From Vibrio maritimus (lineage in GTDB: Bacteria > Pseudomonadota > Gammaproteobacteria > Enterobacterales > Vibrionaceae), in assembly GCA_003263775.1 (NCBI GenBank), contig JYJJ01000079.1:186001-250000 (forward strand): a stretch of DNA of 64,000 bases, given 5' to 3'. Position numbers and translations under genes: made by a program. The notes below the pieces were generated by a model. It did not search any database. It was not told where the DNA came from and saw nothing but the letters and a program-made list of their open reading frames with translations. Shown in pieces: positions 1 to 8,920 of the stretch; the first letter of the stretch is position 1; the number at the start of each line of letters is the position of its first letter.

Positions 1-249
1 GGTGAGGCGAAGACCGAAATCCTTGAAACTTATCGTGAACATCTGTTTGCTTACAGCCGCAGCCACGAAAATGGTGAAAAGCTACTGGCGATCTGTAATT
101 TCAGTGAGGTAGCTCAACAATTGTCGAGTTCGATTTGCGATACCTTAGGCAGCCGAAAATGTGTTGATGTACTGTCAGGCACGCAGATTTCTGGTGACCA
201 GATTGATGTGTTAGCCTATGAAGTACTGTGGTTAAAGGCAGAGGCATAG
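1..249 (+). CDS. C-terminal end of a probable GH13-family alpha-glucan enzyme (5' end outside window)
   Basis: Frame 1 is open from the first base to TAG at 247-249, giving the last 82 residues of a protein that starts outside the window. The visible part contains a helix-like stretch (EILETYREHLFAYSRSHENG) followed by LLAICNFSE, which resembles the C-terminal beta-domain of GH13 alpha-glucosidases and amylases, where 'nucleic NFS/NFT' strands are common. The next gene remnant is a maltose O-acetyltransferase, a frequent companion of alpha-glucan genes, which supports the call. No catalytic residues are in view, so the substrate cannot be stated. Confidence 0.5.
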   Translation, partial: GEAKTEILETYREHLFAYSRSHENGEKLLAICNFSEVAQQLSSSICDTLGSRKCVDVLSGTQISGDQIDVLAYEVLWLKAEA

Positions 250-424
250 TGAAAACCGAAAAAGAGAAAGTGTTGGCAGGTGAGCCGTATCAGGCTTGGG
301 ATCAGGACTTGTATCGTGAGCGCATTGAGTGTCGCAAACGTTGCAAGCTCTTAATAACAGCATTCCTGCCAATGTGGTTGTGGCAGGCAACCCTTGTTGA
401 GTGATCAAACCTGTAGACAATTAA
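249..424 (+). pseudogene. Maltose/galactoside O-acetyltransferase remnant with large internal deletion
   Basis: A GTG start overlaps the upstream stop (TAGTG). The first 34 codons give the maltose acetyltransferase N-terminal domain (KTEKEKVLAGEPYQAWDQDL, then RERIECRKRCKLL). The sequence then jumps directly to the family's C-terminal strand, NSIPANVVVAGNPC, in a different frame, followed by TGA where an arginine codon is expected and then VIKPVDN. About 130 codons of left-handed beta-helix, including the catalytic histidine region, are missing. With a deletion, a frame change and a nonsense codon together, this is genuine gene decay, unlike the single-base breaks elsewhere in the window. It cannot encode an active enzyme. 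Confidence 0.8.
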
Positions 425-450
425 TCGCTTGCATTGCAAGCATTTACTCC

Positions 451-480
451 AAAGCCTCGTTAAATTACGAGGCTTTTTAC
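451..480 (+). terminator. Rho-independent terminator
   Basis: Arms AAAGCCTCGT (451-460) and ACGAGGCTTT (467-476) form a perfect 10-bp stem with a 6-base loop, followed by TTT. It lies just after the acetyltransferase remnant and closes the transcription unit of the upstream glucan gene. Confidence 0.85.
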
Positions 481-669
481 GTCGCGCCTGACATTCGTTC
501 GTAAATGTCTACTAAGCAATTAAAAGGGTTAATGTAAGTTTCTGTAAAGTATGGCTTTTATTCTTGTCGGTTATCTCTGGGATGTATTAAGGTTTAAAAG
601 TGGCTTAATGATTGAGCGAACTCAGTGATTAAGTTAACCATGAGCAAAATACGAAGTGGGAGAAGACCG

Positions 670-828
670 ATGAAATACCTACTTGCAGCACTCATTGCCT
701 TGGTTCCAATGTTTTCATTGGCAAGTGCTTCCGGTTCATAAGAGGCAAAACTGTTGTGTTACTTTGACGGCAAGCACATAGGCACGATGACACCATCGCA
801 ATGCTTTAATCGGGGTGATTCTCTTTAA
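670..828 (+). pseudogene. Small secreted protein gene interrupted by an in-frame stop
   Basis: A GGGAGA ribosome site precedes ATG at 670. The product begins with a clear signal peptide (MKYLLAALIALVPMFSLASA), but TAA at 739-741 stops it after 23 residues. The same frame continues for 28 more codons with a small-protein-like sequence holding two cysteines (LLCYFDGKHIGT and SQCFNRGD), ending at TAA 826-828. One base change would restore a 52-residue periplasmic protein. It could be a recent nonsense mutation, a sequence error, or a very short peptide followed by chance coding. I do not recognise the family. Confidence 0.5.
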
Positions 829-869
829 TTATGTACAGCGGAGTACATCTTTTTAAGACGAAGGCTATT

Positions 870-897
870 AGGCTTTTTCATTTTAGTGAAAAAGCCT
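870..897. terminator. Hairpin terminator, possibly bidirectional
   Basis: Arms AGGCTTTTTCA (870-880) and TGAAAAAGCCT (887-897) make a perfect 11-bp stem with a 6-base loop. It sits between the broken small gene (plus strand) and the end of the choline operon (minus strand) and could end transcription from both sides. Confidence 0.7.
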
Positions 898-1114
898 TAT
901 TTCCTATATGTTCCTTATAAACTTACGATTTTTCTGAGGGTTAAGTGCTATCTTTAAGAAAAATATCTAGAGCTTTGCTCTTAAGGGTAGTGTTCCGAAC
1001 CAGTATTTTCCGCGCTAATTGCTTCGTGAGTATCCACATCTATAGCCAAGTGTAATTTACGCCATGTTCTGCGTTTTTCTGTATTTGAATGCCACGATGC
1101 GCAATTTAGCGGCA

Positions 1115-2302
1115 TTATGCGGCTTTTGAGCTTTTATAGTTGCCTAATAGCGCACGATAGAGCTCGTTATCATTGAGTACACCTAACAGCTTACCCTGTT
1201 CAGAGAGCAAAATTGGCTGCCCGCTACGGTGTTTGAGTTCAATAGCATCTCGCATGGCTATATCAGGGCTTACAACAACGACTGTAGAAGGGGAAACGTC
1301 TTCCAGCTTGTTCTGTTCGCTATCCCATTCCAACAAACTCAGGCCGGGCTGTTGAACCAATGAAAGTGAGTCTGAAGATTGTTCTACCCACACCTGCTGG
1401 CTGCAACAAACTTGTAAGCGTGAGTCTTCACGTTTTAGCTCGCTGGTGGGTTGCATCAACGAGCGTCCTTTAAGCACGTTTAAAGGGTTGGTATGTGCGA
1501 CAAAATCACGCACATAATCGTTTTCAGGATTAAGGATAATCTCTTCTGGCTTTCCGTGCTGAATCAAACGACCAGATTCCATGATTGCAATGTTGTTGCC
1601 AATTTTCAGCGCTTCATCGAGATCATGGCTGACGAATAAAATGGTTTTGTTGAGTTTTTCTTGCAGCATGATGAGCTCGTCTTGAAGCTGGGCGCGTATC
1701 AAGGGATCAAGTGCTGAGAATGGCTCGTCCATCAATAAGATATCGGTATCCATAGCAAATGCTCTTGCGAGACCAACACGCTGCTGCATTCCGCCAGACA
1801 GTTCGTGGGGGTACTTGTCTTCCCATTCAGATAGACCAACCATATCAAGTTGTTCTCGCGCTCTAATGCGGCGTTCTGATTTACCTACACCTTGCAACTC
1901 TAAACCAAATGCCACGTTATCAAGGACAGTTAGCCAAGGCATTAAAGCGAACTTTTGAAATACCATAGATATCCTGTGAGTCCGTAAATGGCGTAAGGTG
2001 TCTTCATCACAACTAGCGAGGTTGACTTGAGCCTCGCCATCTTTGACTTCAAGGTTGCCACGAGAAATTTCGTTTAACCCATTCACAGCACGAAGCAAGC
2101 TCGATTTCCCCGAGCCTGAGAGTCCCATGAGAACGCAAATTTCCCCCTCTTTGACTGACATAGAGACATTATCAACACCGACAACTTGACCAGTTTCATC
2201 GATAATTTCTTGGCGAGATCTACCACTATCTAATAGTTCTAATGCCAATTGTGGTTTGTCACCAAACACGACATCGAGGTTTCGAATAGTAATCGCATCC
2301 AT
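1115..2302 (-). CDS. choV: Choline/betaine ABC transporter ATP-binding protein
   Basis: A 395-residue ATPase of the ProV/ChoV/OpuAA type that energises choline or betaine import at the inner membrane. Visible motifs are Walker A (GLSGSGKSSLL), Q-loop region (MVFQKFALMPWLTVLDN), ABC signature (LSGGMQQRVGLARAFA), Walker B (ILLMDEPFSALDP) and switch His (FVSHDLDEAL). The long C-terminal part after about residue 275 ends in a CBS-like segment (GQPILLSEQGKLLGVLND), typical of osmoregulated ProV-type ATPases. It starts 2 bases after the permease stop and is the last gene of the betI-betB-betA-choX-choW-choV operon. The length is normal for the family. Confidence 0.9.
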   Translation of the reverse strand: MDAITIRNLDVVFGDKPQLALELLDSGRSRQEIIDETGQVVGVDNVSMSVKEGEICVLMGLSGSGKSSLLRAVNGLNEISRGNLEVKDGEAQVNLASCDEDTLRHLRTHRISMVFQKFALMPWLTVLDNVAFGLELQGVGKSERRIRAREQLDMVGLSEWEDKYPHELSGGMQQRVGLARAFAMDTDILLMDEPFSALDPLIRAQLQDELIMLQEKLNKTILFVSHDLDEALKIGNNIAIMESGRLIQHGKPEEIILNPENDYVRDFVAHTNPLNVLKGRSLMQPTSELKREDSRLQVCCSQQVWVEQSSDSLSLVQQPGLSLLEWDSEQNKLEDVSPSTVVVVSPDIAMRDAIELKHRSGQPILLSEQGKLLGVLNDNELYRALLGNYKSSKAA

Positions 2303-2304
2303 GA

Positions 2305-3147
2305 TTAAGCTTCCTTTTGGTTTGGTGATTTACATAGGCGATCGAGGATGATTGCCACAAGAACAATGGCCAGTCCTGCCTCAAAGCCTTGGGAGATGTT
2401 CACTGTATTCAACGCTCGAACCACAGGCTTTCCTAAGCCATCAGCACCAACAAGAGCTGCAATCACCACCATAGAAAGAGACAACATAATGCACTGCGTG
2501 ACGCCCGCCATTATGCTTGGCATCGCCGCAGGTAGTTCGACTTTGAATAATAGTTTCATGCGAGTCGCACCAAAGGCTTTACCCGCTTCAACGAGTTCTT
2601 CTGGCACTTTTGTGATGCCGAGATACGTCAATCGAATTGGCGCCGCGATGGCAAAAATAATGGTAGAGATCAGACCGGGTACGATACCAAGCCCAAATAA
2701 AACCAAGGTTGGGATTAGGTAAACGAAAGTCGGGACTGTCTGCATTAAATCGAGGATCGGTCTCAAAATGGTATACAACCAAGGACGGTGTGCGGCCATG
2801 ATCCCAACAGGGACGCCAATTAATACAGAAATCGTTGTCGCGGCAAAAACCAAAACAAAGGTTTCTAGCATTTCTTGCCAGTAGCCAAGATTAAGAATGG
2901 TGAGCAGAGCACCAATAACAAATAAAACGAGTGGAATACTACGGTGCAAGTACCAAGCAAGTGCAGCGGTAATCGCAATGGGCATTGCTGGAGGCATCCA
3001 CTTAAAAATATCGACAGCAAAAAGAATGATGGTCTCGAGGAAAATAGCAATCGCATCAAATAGACCCGCCGCATTAAAGGTTAACCAATCAACCCCTGCT
3101 TCCATCCATCGACCCAGTGGGATTTTGTTGTCTGTAATAAAATTCAC
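2305..3147 (-). CDS. choW: Choline/betaine ABC transporter permease
   Basis: A 280-residue integral membrane permease of the ProW/ChoW family that forms the channel for choline or betaine uptake. The sequence is mostly hydrophobic helices, with the binding-protein-dependent transport signature region carrying the EAA loop (PEELVEAGKAFGATRMKLL, then VELPAAMPSIMAGV), where the ATPase docks. It sits between the binding protein and the ATPase in one operon and almost abuts choV. The reading frame is intact and the length is as expected. Confidence 0.92.
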   Translation of the reverse strand: MNFITDNKIPLGRWMEAGVDWLTFNAAGLFDAIAIFLETIILFAVDIFKWMPPAMPIAITAALAWYLHRSIPLVLFVIGALLTILNLGYWQEMLETFVLVFAATTISVLIGVPVGIMAAHRPWLYTILRPILDLMQTVPTFVYLIPTLVLFGLGIVPGLISTIIFAIAAPIRLTYLGITKVPEELVEAGKAFGATRMKLLFKVELPAAMPSIMAGVTQCIMLSLSMVVIAALVGADGLGKPVVRALNTVNISQGFEAGLAIVLVAIILDRLCKSPNQKEA

Positions 3148-3223
3148 AATACAGCCTTTGTGGTAATGATTATTCTAGCGTGTGACAAGAGGTGGGCGAG
3201 GTGCCCACCGAGCACATCATTCG

Positions 3224-4161
3224 TTAAGCTTTTGAATTGATGTAGCTGTTTATTGCGCCTTGAGCGTCTTCGCCAGCTAGCGTTTTCACACCTTCTAACC
3301 AGGCTTCAACTTGTTCTGGATTCGCTTTCAACCACTGCTGAGCTGCTTTCGCAGGTTTCACATTTTGGTTCAATATCGCTTCCATTAGTTCGTTTTCCAT
3401 TTCTAAGCTGAACTGTAGATTTTTAAGCAAGTTACCTACATTTTGGCACTCATTTAGGTAATCTTTGCGGACGTTAGTGTAAACATTGGCACCGCCGTAG
3501 TTTGGACCGAAGAAATCATCCCCGCCGTCTAGGTAAGCCATATCAACATTACTGTTCATTGGGTGTGGAGCCCAGCCAAGATAGACGATCCATTGGTTGC
3601 GGCGAACAGCACGGGTGACTTGAGACACCATACCCGCTTCACTTGATTCAACTAGGCTGAATTCCTTCAGTCCAAATGCGTCACTATCGATCATTGATTG
3701 AATGAGGCGGTTGCCGTCATTGCCTGGTTCAATACCGTAGATGCGGTCTTTGAATTTGTCGCCATGCTTTGCAAGGTCTGAAAAGCTTTTTACGCCAGCG
3801 TCATAAACGTATTTAGGCACCGCTAGGGTGTACTTTGCCCCTTCGAGGTTCGCACGGACGGTTTCAACAGTGCCGGCTTCACGGTATTTAGCGATATCTC
3901 CCTCCATCGTTGGCATCCAGTTGCGAGGAAGATATCGATATCACCGTTCGCCATTGAAGAGTAGGTCACAGGAACAGACAATAGATCGGTTTTAGTTTGG
4001 TAGCCCAAGCCTTTGAGCAGCTCAGAGGTAACTGCCGTGGTGGCGGTGATATCTGTCCAGCCTACGTCAGCAAAACGTACGGTTTCACATTGATTGGCAT
4101 AAGCGTTCATCGCGAGGCTACTTAAAGCGAGGGTTGACAGTGTTTTTGTCATCATAGACAT
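3224..4161 (-). CDS. choX: Choline/betaine periplasmic binding protein (frame broken once)
   Basis: The substrate-binding protein of the ChoXWV importer. ATG at 4161 begins a signal peptide (MSMMTKTLSTLALSSLAMNA, then YAN before mature QCETVRFADVGW). The mature part matches the OpuAC/ChoX family (VGWTDITATTAVTSELL; MANGDIDIF; WIVYLGWAPHPMN). The frame breaks near 3924: CTCGCAAC reads as CTCGGCAAC if one G is restored, giving the expected FLGNWMPTMEGDIAKYREAG. With that repair the protein is about 312 residues, normal for the family, so the break is probably a sequence error. It follows betA by 36 bases. Confidence 0.88.
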
Positions 4162-4197
4162 GGTGTTTTCCTTGTAATGGTTACTGACTTTTTAGGG

Positions 4198-5887
4198 TTA
4201 ATTTAGCTCTCTACGTGGAGCGTTAATTCGTTGTTTCTGTTGCCAATCTGGTGCGATCCAAACCGGTTGACTGGTCGGTTTGAGCATTGGTTGATCCAGA
4301 ATCATGTCGGCGGCACGTTCAGCCACCATGATGGTGGGTGCGTTGAGATTGCGTTTGGAATCGTTGGGAAGATGGATGAATCAACAACACGTAAACCTTG
4401 AATTCCTCTTACGCGGCAGTGTTCATCCAATACCGCCATTGGGTCATCATCGGCACCTATTTTGCAGCTGCACGAAGGGTGATAAGCGCTTTCGACATTC
4501 TCCTTCACCCACTGGTCGATAGCGTCATCACTTGTAATCTTGCTACCTGGTTGAATCTCTTCACCACGATAATCGTCCATTGCTGGCTGCATTAAGATTT
4601 CACGAGTAAGACGAATACAGTCTCGCCAGTCTTGCTTATCTTGTTCTGTAGAGATGTAGTTAAATTCGATCTTCGGCTTGTCTTTAGGGTTGGCGGAGAT
4701 AATCGCAATGGATCCACGGCTTTGAGGTTTATTTGGGCCAACGTGAACTTGGAAGCCGTGACCATCAAAGGCTGCTTGGCCGTCATAACGCATAGCAGCG
4801 GGTAAGAAGTGATACTGGATATTCGGCCATTTAAGCCCTTCACGCGAGCGGATAAACGCACACGATTCAAAGTGATTAGTTGCCCCTAAGCCTTTGTGCG
4901 TTAAAATCCATTCCGTCCCGATGAGCCCTTTGCTAATAAGCCCAAGCTTGCTGTTAAGCGTAATAGGCTGAGAGCAATGATATTGGAAGTAAACTTCAAG
5001 GTGATCTTGCAAGTTTTCACCCACACCTGGCAGTTCGTGGGTAAGCTCAACCCCCGCTTGCTCCAATACCGCTTTCGAGCCTATTCCCGAGAGTTGCAAT
5101 AGTTGGACTGAGCCTACTGAGCCGGCACTTGAAATAACTTCTTGATCGGCGAACGCTTGTTTAATCACACCTGATTTTTCAAACTCTACACCAACCGCTC
5201 GTTTGTTTTCGAGTAAGATTTTGTGTGCAATCACACCTTTGATTAGCGTTAAATTAGTGCGTTTCAGCGCACGCCTTAGGTAGGCGTTAGACGTCGAAGC
5301 GCGTACTCCACCATCAACTGTCATGTGCATTGGACCGAAGCCCTCTTGCTGATAGCCGTTGTAGTCTTGAGTTTCTGGATAGCCCGCTTCTTTACCCGCA
5401 TCAATGAAGCTTGGTAAAGAGGGTTGCGTTTCATGTCATTGCCATTGCACGTACCGACAGGCCCACTACCACCACGATAATTGTCTTCGCCGCCAATCCA
5501 GTTTTCCGCTTTGCGAAAATAGGGTAGGCAGTTTTGGTAGTTCCAATTTTTTGCGCCGTGCTCTTCCCATTCATCATAGTCACAGGCATGACCACGCACA
5601 TAGACCATGCCGTTGATGGATGAACTGCCGCCGAGTACTTTGCCCCGTGGACAATGGAGCTGACGGCCATCGAGTCCTTTCTCCTCAACAGTTTCAAACT
5701 GCCAAGCATACTTCTCGGTATTCATTGGGTAAGAAAGGGCTGTGGGCATTTGGATGAAAATACTTTTATCGGTACCACCTGCTTCCAGTAGTAGCACCTG
5801 ATGTTGCCCACTTTCACTAAGCCGATCCGCCAACACACAGCCGGCCGAACCCGCGCCGACGATAATATAATCGTAGCGTTGCATCAT
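4198..5887 (-). CDS. betA: Choline dehydrogenase BetA (frame broken twice)
   Basis: A GMC-family flavoprotein, membrane-associated, that oxidises choline to betaine aldehyde and on to betaine. The N-terminus has the FAD dinucleotide fold (YDYIIVGAGSAGCVLADRLS) and the GMC signature (CPRGKVLGGSSSINGMVYVR). The C-terminal half carries the active-site His region (NVESAYHPSCSCKIG). One base is missing near 5407 (QA-FIDAGKEAGYPETQDYNG is restored by one T) and another near 4352 (IPNGNLNAPTIMVAERAA is restored by one G). The true stop is then TAA at 4198-4200, giving about 563 residues, normal for BetA. Both breaks look like base-calling deletions. It lies between betB and choX. Confidence 0.92.
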
Positions 5888-5908
5888 TTAATCTCTCCGT
5901 GATTTAAG

Positions 5909-7369
5909 TTAGGCGTAAGGGCTGGCGTAATCGCCAAGCTCAATCAAAACACTCTTGGTTTGGGTGTAGTGTTTAAGAGTCTCTGGGCCATTTTCACGGC
6001 CAATGCCTGAATGCTTGTATCCACCAACAGGCATTTCTGCAGGAGAATCTCCCCAGGTGTTGACCCAACAAATACCCGCTTGCATCTGATGAATAATACG
6101 GTGAGCTCGAGAAAGGTTTTGGGTAAACACACCTGCTGCCAGGCCGTAGTCAGTGTTGTTCGCTCGCTCAATGACTTCTTGCTCGTCATTGAACTTAAGC
6201 ACCGACATGACAGGGCCAAAGATCTCTTTCTGGACGTGGGGCATGGTGTCGTCGCAGTCAACAAACACGGTTGGAGCAACAAAGTTACCGTGCTCTAGGC
6301 CTTTGTCAGTCACTTGATAGCCACCTGTTAGGAGCGTAGCACCACTTTGTTTCGCACTTTCAATGGCTTGCAGAACTTTACTTAAATGGTCTTTGGAAAT
6401 AAGTGCACCAATTTGAGTGTCCATATCCATTGGGTTACCGACAACGAGCTTTTCTGTTCGAGCCTTAAGCTGCTCTATAAATTGCGGATAAATCGAATCG
6501 TGGACAAACACACGCGTGCCATTGGTACACACTTCACCTTGAGTGTAAAAGTTAGCCACCATGGCAGCTGAAACCGCATCATTAAGTTTGGCATCGTCAA
6601 AGACGATCATTGGTGATTTGCCACCCAGCTCCATTGTGACTTGTTTTAATGTATTCGCACTGTCGGCCATCACTTGTTTGCCTGTACCTGACTCACCGGT
6701 GAACGACACTTTGGCGATATCAGGATGTGCCGTTAGCATTTGACCAACGCGGTGATCACCTTGGACAACGTTGAACACGCCATCAGGCAATCCCGCTTCC
6801 GTGAAGATTTCTGCCAATTTGAGTGCGGTAAGGGGTGTTTCCTCAGAAGGTTTGAAGATCATGGCATTGCCTGCGGCTAGAGCCGGCGCAGATTTCCACA
6901 TCGCAATTTGAATCGGGTAGTTCCACGCGCCAATACCAGCACAAATACCCAAAGGTTCGCGGCGAGTGTAGAAAAACTGGCTTTCACTCAATGGCTGCTG
7001 CTCACCTTGCATAGCAGGCACAAGACCCGCAAAGTATTCAATAACATCCGCTCCGGTTGCAATATCAACTTCAATTGCCTCTTGAATAGGTTTGCCTGTG
7101 TCTGCCACTTCAAGTGCTGCCAGTTCGTCGTTACGTTCGCGCAAAATTGACACAGCTTTAAGCAAAATTCGGCTGCGCTCGACAGGGCTCATCGCTGACC
7201 ATACAGCAAAGCCTCGCTTCGCAGATTCGATCGCCTGCTCAAGGTCTTGCTGGCTTGCAAGACCAATAGTTGCTAACGGTTCGCCATTGGCTGGGTTGTA
7301 GGTAACAAAGCTTTCACCAGACGTTGCTGACTGCGCTTTTCCATTGATAAATAGTGTTTTCATATCCAT
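5909..7369 (-). CDS. betB: Betaine aldehyde dehydrogenase
   Basis: An NAD(P)-dependent aldehyde dehydrogenase of 486 residues converting betaine aldehyde to glycine betaine. Visible are the NAD-binding region (FTGESGTGKQVMADSA), the general-base Glu motif (VTMELGGKSPMIVF) and the catalytic Cys motif (FYTQGEVCTNGTRVFV). The start is taken at ATG 7369 (MDMKTLFINGKAQ). The frame is open 42 codons further upstream, but that extension overlaps betI and has no family likeness. The stop is 21 bases from betA and the start 20 bases from the betI stop, consistent with one transcript. Confidence 0.94.
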   Translation of the reverse strand: MDMKTLFINGKAQSATSGESFVTYNPANGEPLATIGLASQQDLEQAIESAKRGFAVWSAMSPVERSRILLKAVSILRERNDELAALEVADTGKPIQEAIEVDIATGADVIEYFAGLVPAMQGEQQPLSESQFFYTRREPLGICAGIGAWNYPIQIAMWKSAPALAAGNAMIFKPSEETPLTALKLAEIFTEAGLPDGVFNVVQGDHRVGQMLTAHPDIAKVSFTGESGTGKQVMADSANTLKQVTMELGGKSPMIVFDDAKLNDAVSAAMVANFYTQGEVCTNGTRVFVHDSIYPQFIEQLKARTEKLVVGNPMDMDTQIGALISKDHLSKVLQAIESAKQSGATLLTGGYQVTDKGLEHGNFVAPTVFVDCDDTMPHVQKEIFGPVMSVLKFNDEQEVIERANNTDYGLAAGVFTQNLSRAHRIIHQMQAGICWVNTWGDSPAEMPVGGYKHSGIGRENGPETLKHYTQTKSVLIELGDYASPYA

Positions 7370-7389
7370 TTGAAGATCTGACTTTAGCG

Positions 7390-7986
7390 TTATTTTTGGG
7401 AATAGAAAGTGAGTTGTTTGTCGAGGTAATCGTTGATGATCACTCGTGCTTTGTCGGCATCTATGCCTTGTGGGTTGAGCGTGCCACGAAGCCAAATACC
7501 GTCAATCAAAGCCGCGATACCATGAGCAACAATGTCTGCTTGCGGAGCATCTAAAAGTCCCTTGAGTTCAATTTTAAGGTGGGAGAGCAAGCGCTTTTCA
7601 TTCACGTGCTGGAGGCGTTTTAACTTGTCGTCGTGCATTGAGTATGACCAAAACGCTAGCCATGTCTTAGCGACTTGGTTTTCTGCCTGAAAGCCAACAA
7701 AGTTTCCATCAACAATCGCAATGATTCTCTGCTGGTGAGCCGAGTTAGGTAACTGGGCAAGTTTTGATGTAATGGTCGTTGAGTGCTGACGCAGGATTTC
7801 TCGCATCGTCTCCTCAAGCAGCCCATGTTTACCGCCAAAGTAATGATTGATGATTCCAGTAGAAACGCCGGCTTCTTTGCTGATCAACGCAATACTTGCT
7901 GCATGTAAACCCACGCGATCGATAACCGCCATAGTGGCTTTGACAAGCTGAGGCTTCCTGATTTCGGGCATGCCAACTTTCGGCAT
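7390..7986 (-). CDS. betI: TetR-family repressor BetI
   Basis: A 198-residue choline-responsive repressor, first gene of the choline operon. The N-terminal TetR helix-turn-helix is clear (VIDRVGLHAASIALISKEAG, then VSTGIINHYFGGKHGLLEETM), and the C-terminal half matches the BetI ligand domain (KTWLAFWSYSMHDDKLKRLQ; DGIWLRGTLNPQGID). BetI is known to repress its own operon and to release DNA when choline is present. The 500-base non-coding stretch before it presumably carries promoter and operator. The length matches the family. Confidence 0.94.
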   Translation of the reverse strand: MPKVGMPEIRKPQLVKATMAVIDRVGLHAASIALISKEAGVSTGIINHYFGGKHGLLEETMREILRQHSTTITSKLAQLPNSAHQQRIIAIVDGNFVGFQAENQVAKTWLAFWSYSMHDDKLKRLQHVNEKRLLSHLKIELKGLLDAPQADIVAHGIAALIDGIWLRGTLNPQGIDADKARVIINDYLDKQLTFYSQK

Positions 7987-8001
7987 TTTGAGTCCTTTTT
8001 A

Positions 8002-8024
8002 TTTTAATTGAACGGTTAGTTAAA
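8002..8024. promoter_or_regulatory. Putative BetI operator just upstream of betI
   Basis: An imperfect inverted repeat with outer arms TTTAA/TTAAA and the inner half-site ATTGAAC facing GTTAGTT lies about 16-38 bases before the betI start codon. TetR-family repressors usually bind such elements near their own promoter. I assign it by position and partial symmetry only; the match between the two halves is incomplete. Confidence 0.4.
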
Positions 8025-8339
8025 TATAGCGTAACCAAAATTTAGTTAGACCTCAAATGATTTGTGTGAAACTCATGTAAAAAGTAAATTAGTAGTTAAC
8101 ATTGGTGCTACTTTTTTTGCCTTTGTAGAGAGACTCATGAAATTGTAAAGGATTGATGTTTTGTCTTTTTAAAAAACAGTATTTTGAGTGGTGTTTCTGC
8201 TGCTTAGTGACGTCATGATAGTTGGTTCTGGCTTCAGGCCTTTTATTAATGTCACATGATAGAGATCGAAAGTTGGTTTTTATTCTAAACTTTCTGATGG
8301 GAAATGTTTCGAGGTCTTATTAATTATGTATGAGGTGAC

Positions 8340-8460
8340 GTTTTAGTGAGGTACGTGGTAGTGGCTGCTAGAGAGGAGGGAATGTTGCCACTAAGCTCAG
8401 TAAAATTACCTCCCTTAGATACGGAAACGCCCAAAGTTATTAGCTTTGGGCGTTTCTTCT
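8340..8460 (+). ncRNA. Candidate structured small RNA with terminator, upstream of the choline operon
   Basis: Within the 502-base gap between betI and the GNAT gene there are two perfect hairpins in a row. The first has arms TAGTGGC (8359-8365) and GCCACTA (8387-8393) and a 21-base loop containing GGAGG (8375-8379). The second, GAAACGCCCAAAG (8424-8436) with CTTTGGGCGTTTC (8444-8456), is a 13-bp terminator followed by TTCTTTC on the plus strand. Between them CCTCC (8409-8413) can pair with the loop GGAGG, suggesting a pseudoknot or switch. No credible protein is encoded here. The terminator could instead serve the GNAT gene, but its T-rich tail is on the plus-strand side. The rest of 7987-8340 is AT-rich, with only a weak AGTAG/CTACT stem followed by T7 at 8091-8118. 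Confidence 0.35.
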
Positions 8461-8488
8461 TTCAAACTAGGTGACGAATAACCGAGCT

Positions 8489-8920
8489 CTAAAGTGTCAT
8501 ATGTAAAATCGGAAATGGTTTCCCCATATCATCAAGCGGGGAGCGTGAGGTGATTTTGAAACCCATACGCTCATAAAAGCGAATCGCTTGGGGATTTTGT
8601 TCGTTCACATCGACTTTATTGGCATGTAAGTGCTCTATTGCGTGCTCAAGAAGTACTTTGCCAGTCCCTTTCCCTCTCGCCTCATTTAAGACGAACAGCA
8701 TTTCAACCTTTGAATCGTGTACACCCACAAATCCAAGGATAGAGCCACTGTCATTTTTTACACATCTCAATGTGACCGCAGGGAATGCCTGCTCAATGAT
8801 AATAGGCTTAAAAAACTCAATATCTTCTTCTGTTATGAAGTCATGAGTGGCTCGGACTGAATTTTCCCAAACATTCAGCATTTCTGCGTAATACTCAGGA
8901 CGCACATTTTCGACAATCAT
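8489..8920 (-). CDS. GNAT-family N-acetyltransferase
   Basis: A 143-residue GNAT protein. The acetyl-CoA binding motif A is seen as LNEARGKGTGKVLLEHAIEH (about residues 78-97), followed by the conserved motif B region NEQNPQAIRFYERMGFKITS. The overall form resembles the YjaB/YafP group of small acetyltransferases. The substrate is unknown. It has its own promoter region on the minus strand and no operon partner; the strong hairpin at 8424-8456 lies 33 bases after its stop. Confidence 0.8.
   Translation of the reverse strand: MIVENVRPEYYAEMLNVWENSVRATHDFITEEDIEFFKPIIIEQAFPAVTLRCVKNDSGSILGFVGVHDSKVEMLFVLNEARGKGTGKVLLEHAIEHLHANKVDVNEQNPQAIRFYERMGFKITSRSPLDDMGKPFPILHMTL

Noticed and set aside
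7370..7495. Longer N-terminus for betB
   Set aside because: The 42 extra codons lie inside betI on the same strand and give a sequence without dehydrogenase likeness. MDMKTLFINGKAQ at 7369 fits the family start.
8382..8474. 30-codon frame after GGAGG at 8375
   Set aside because: Only a few bases separate GGAGG from the ATG, and the frame runs through the terminator hairpin, so it is unlikely to be translated. The region fits an RNA element better.
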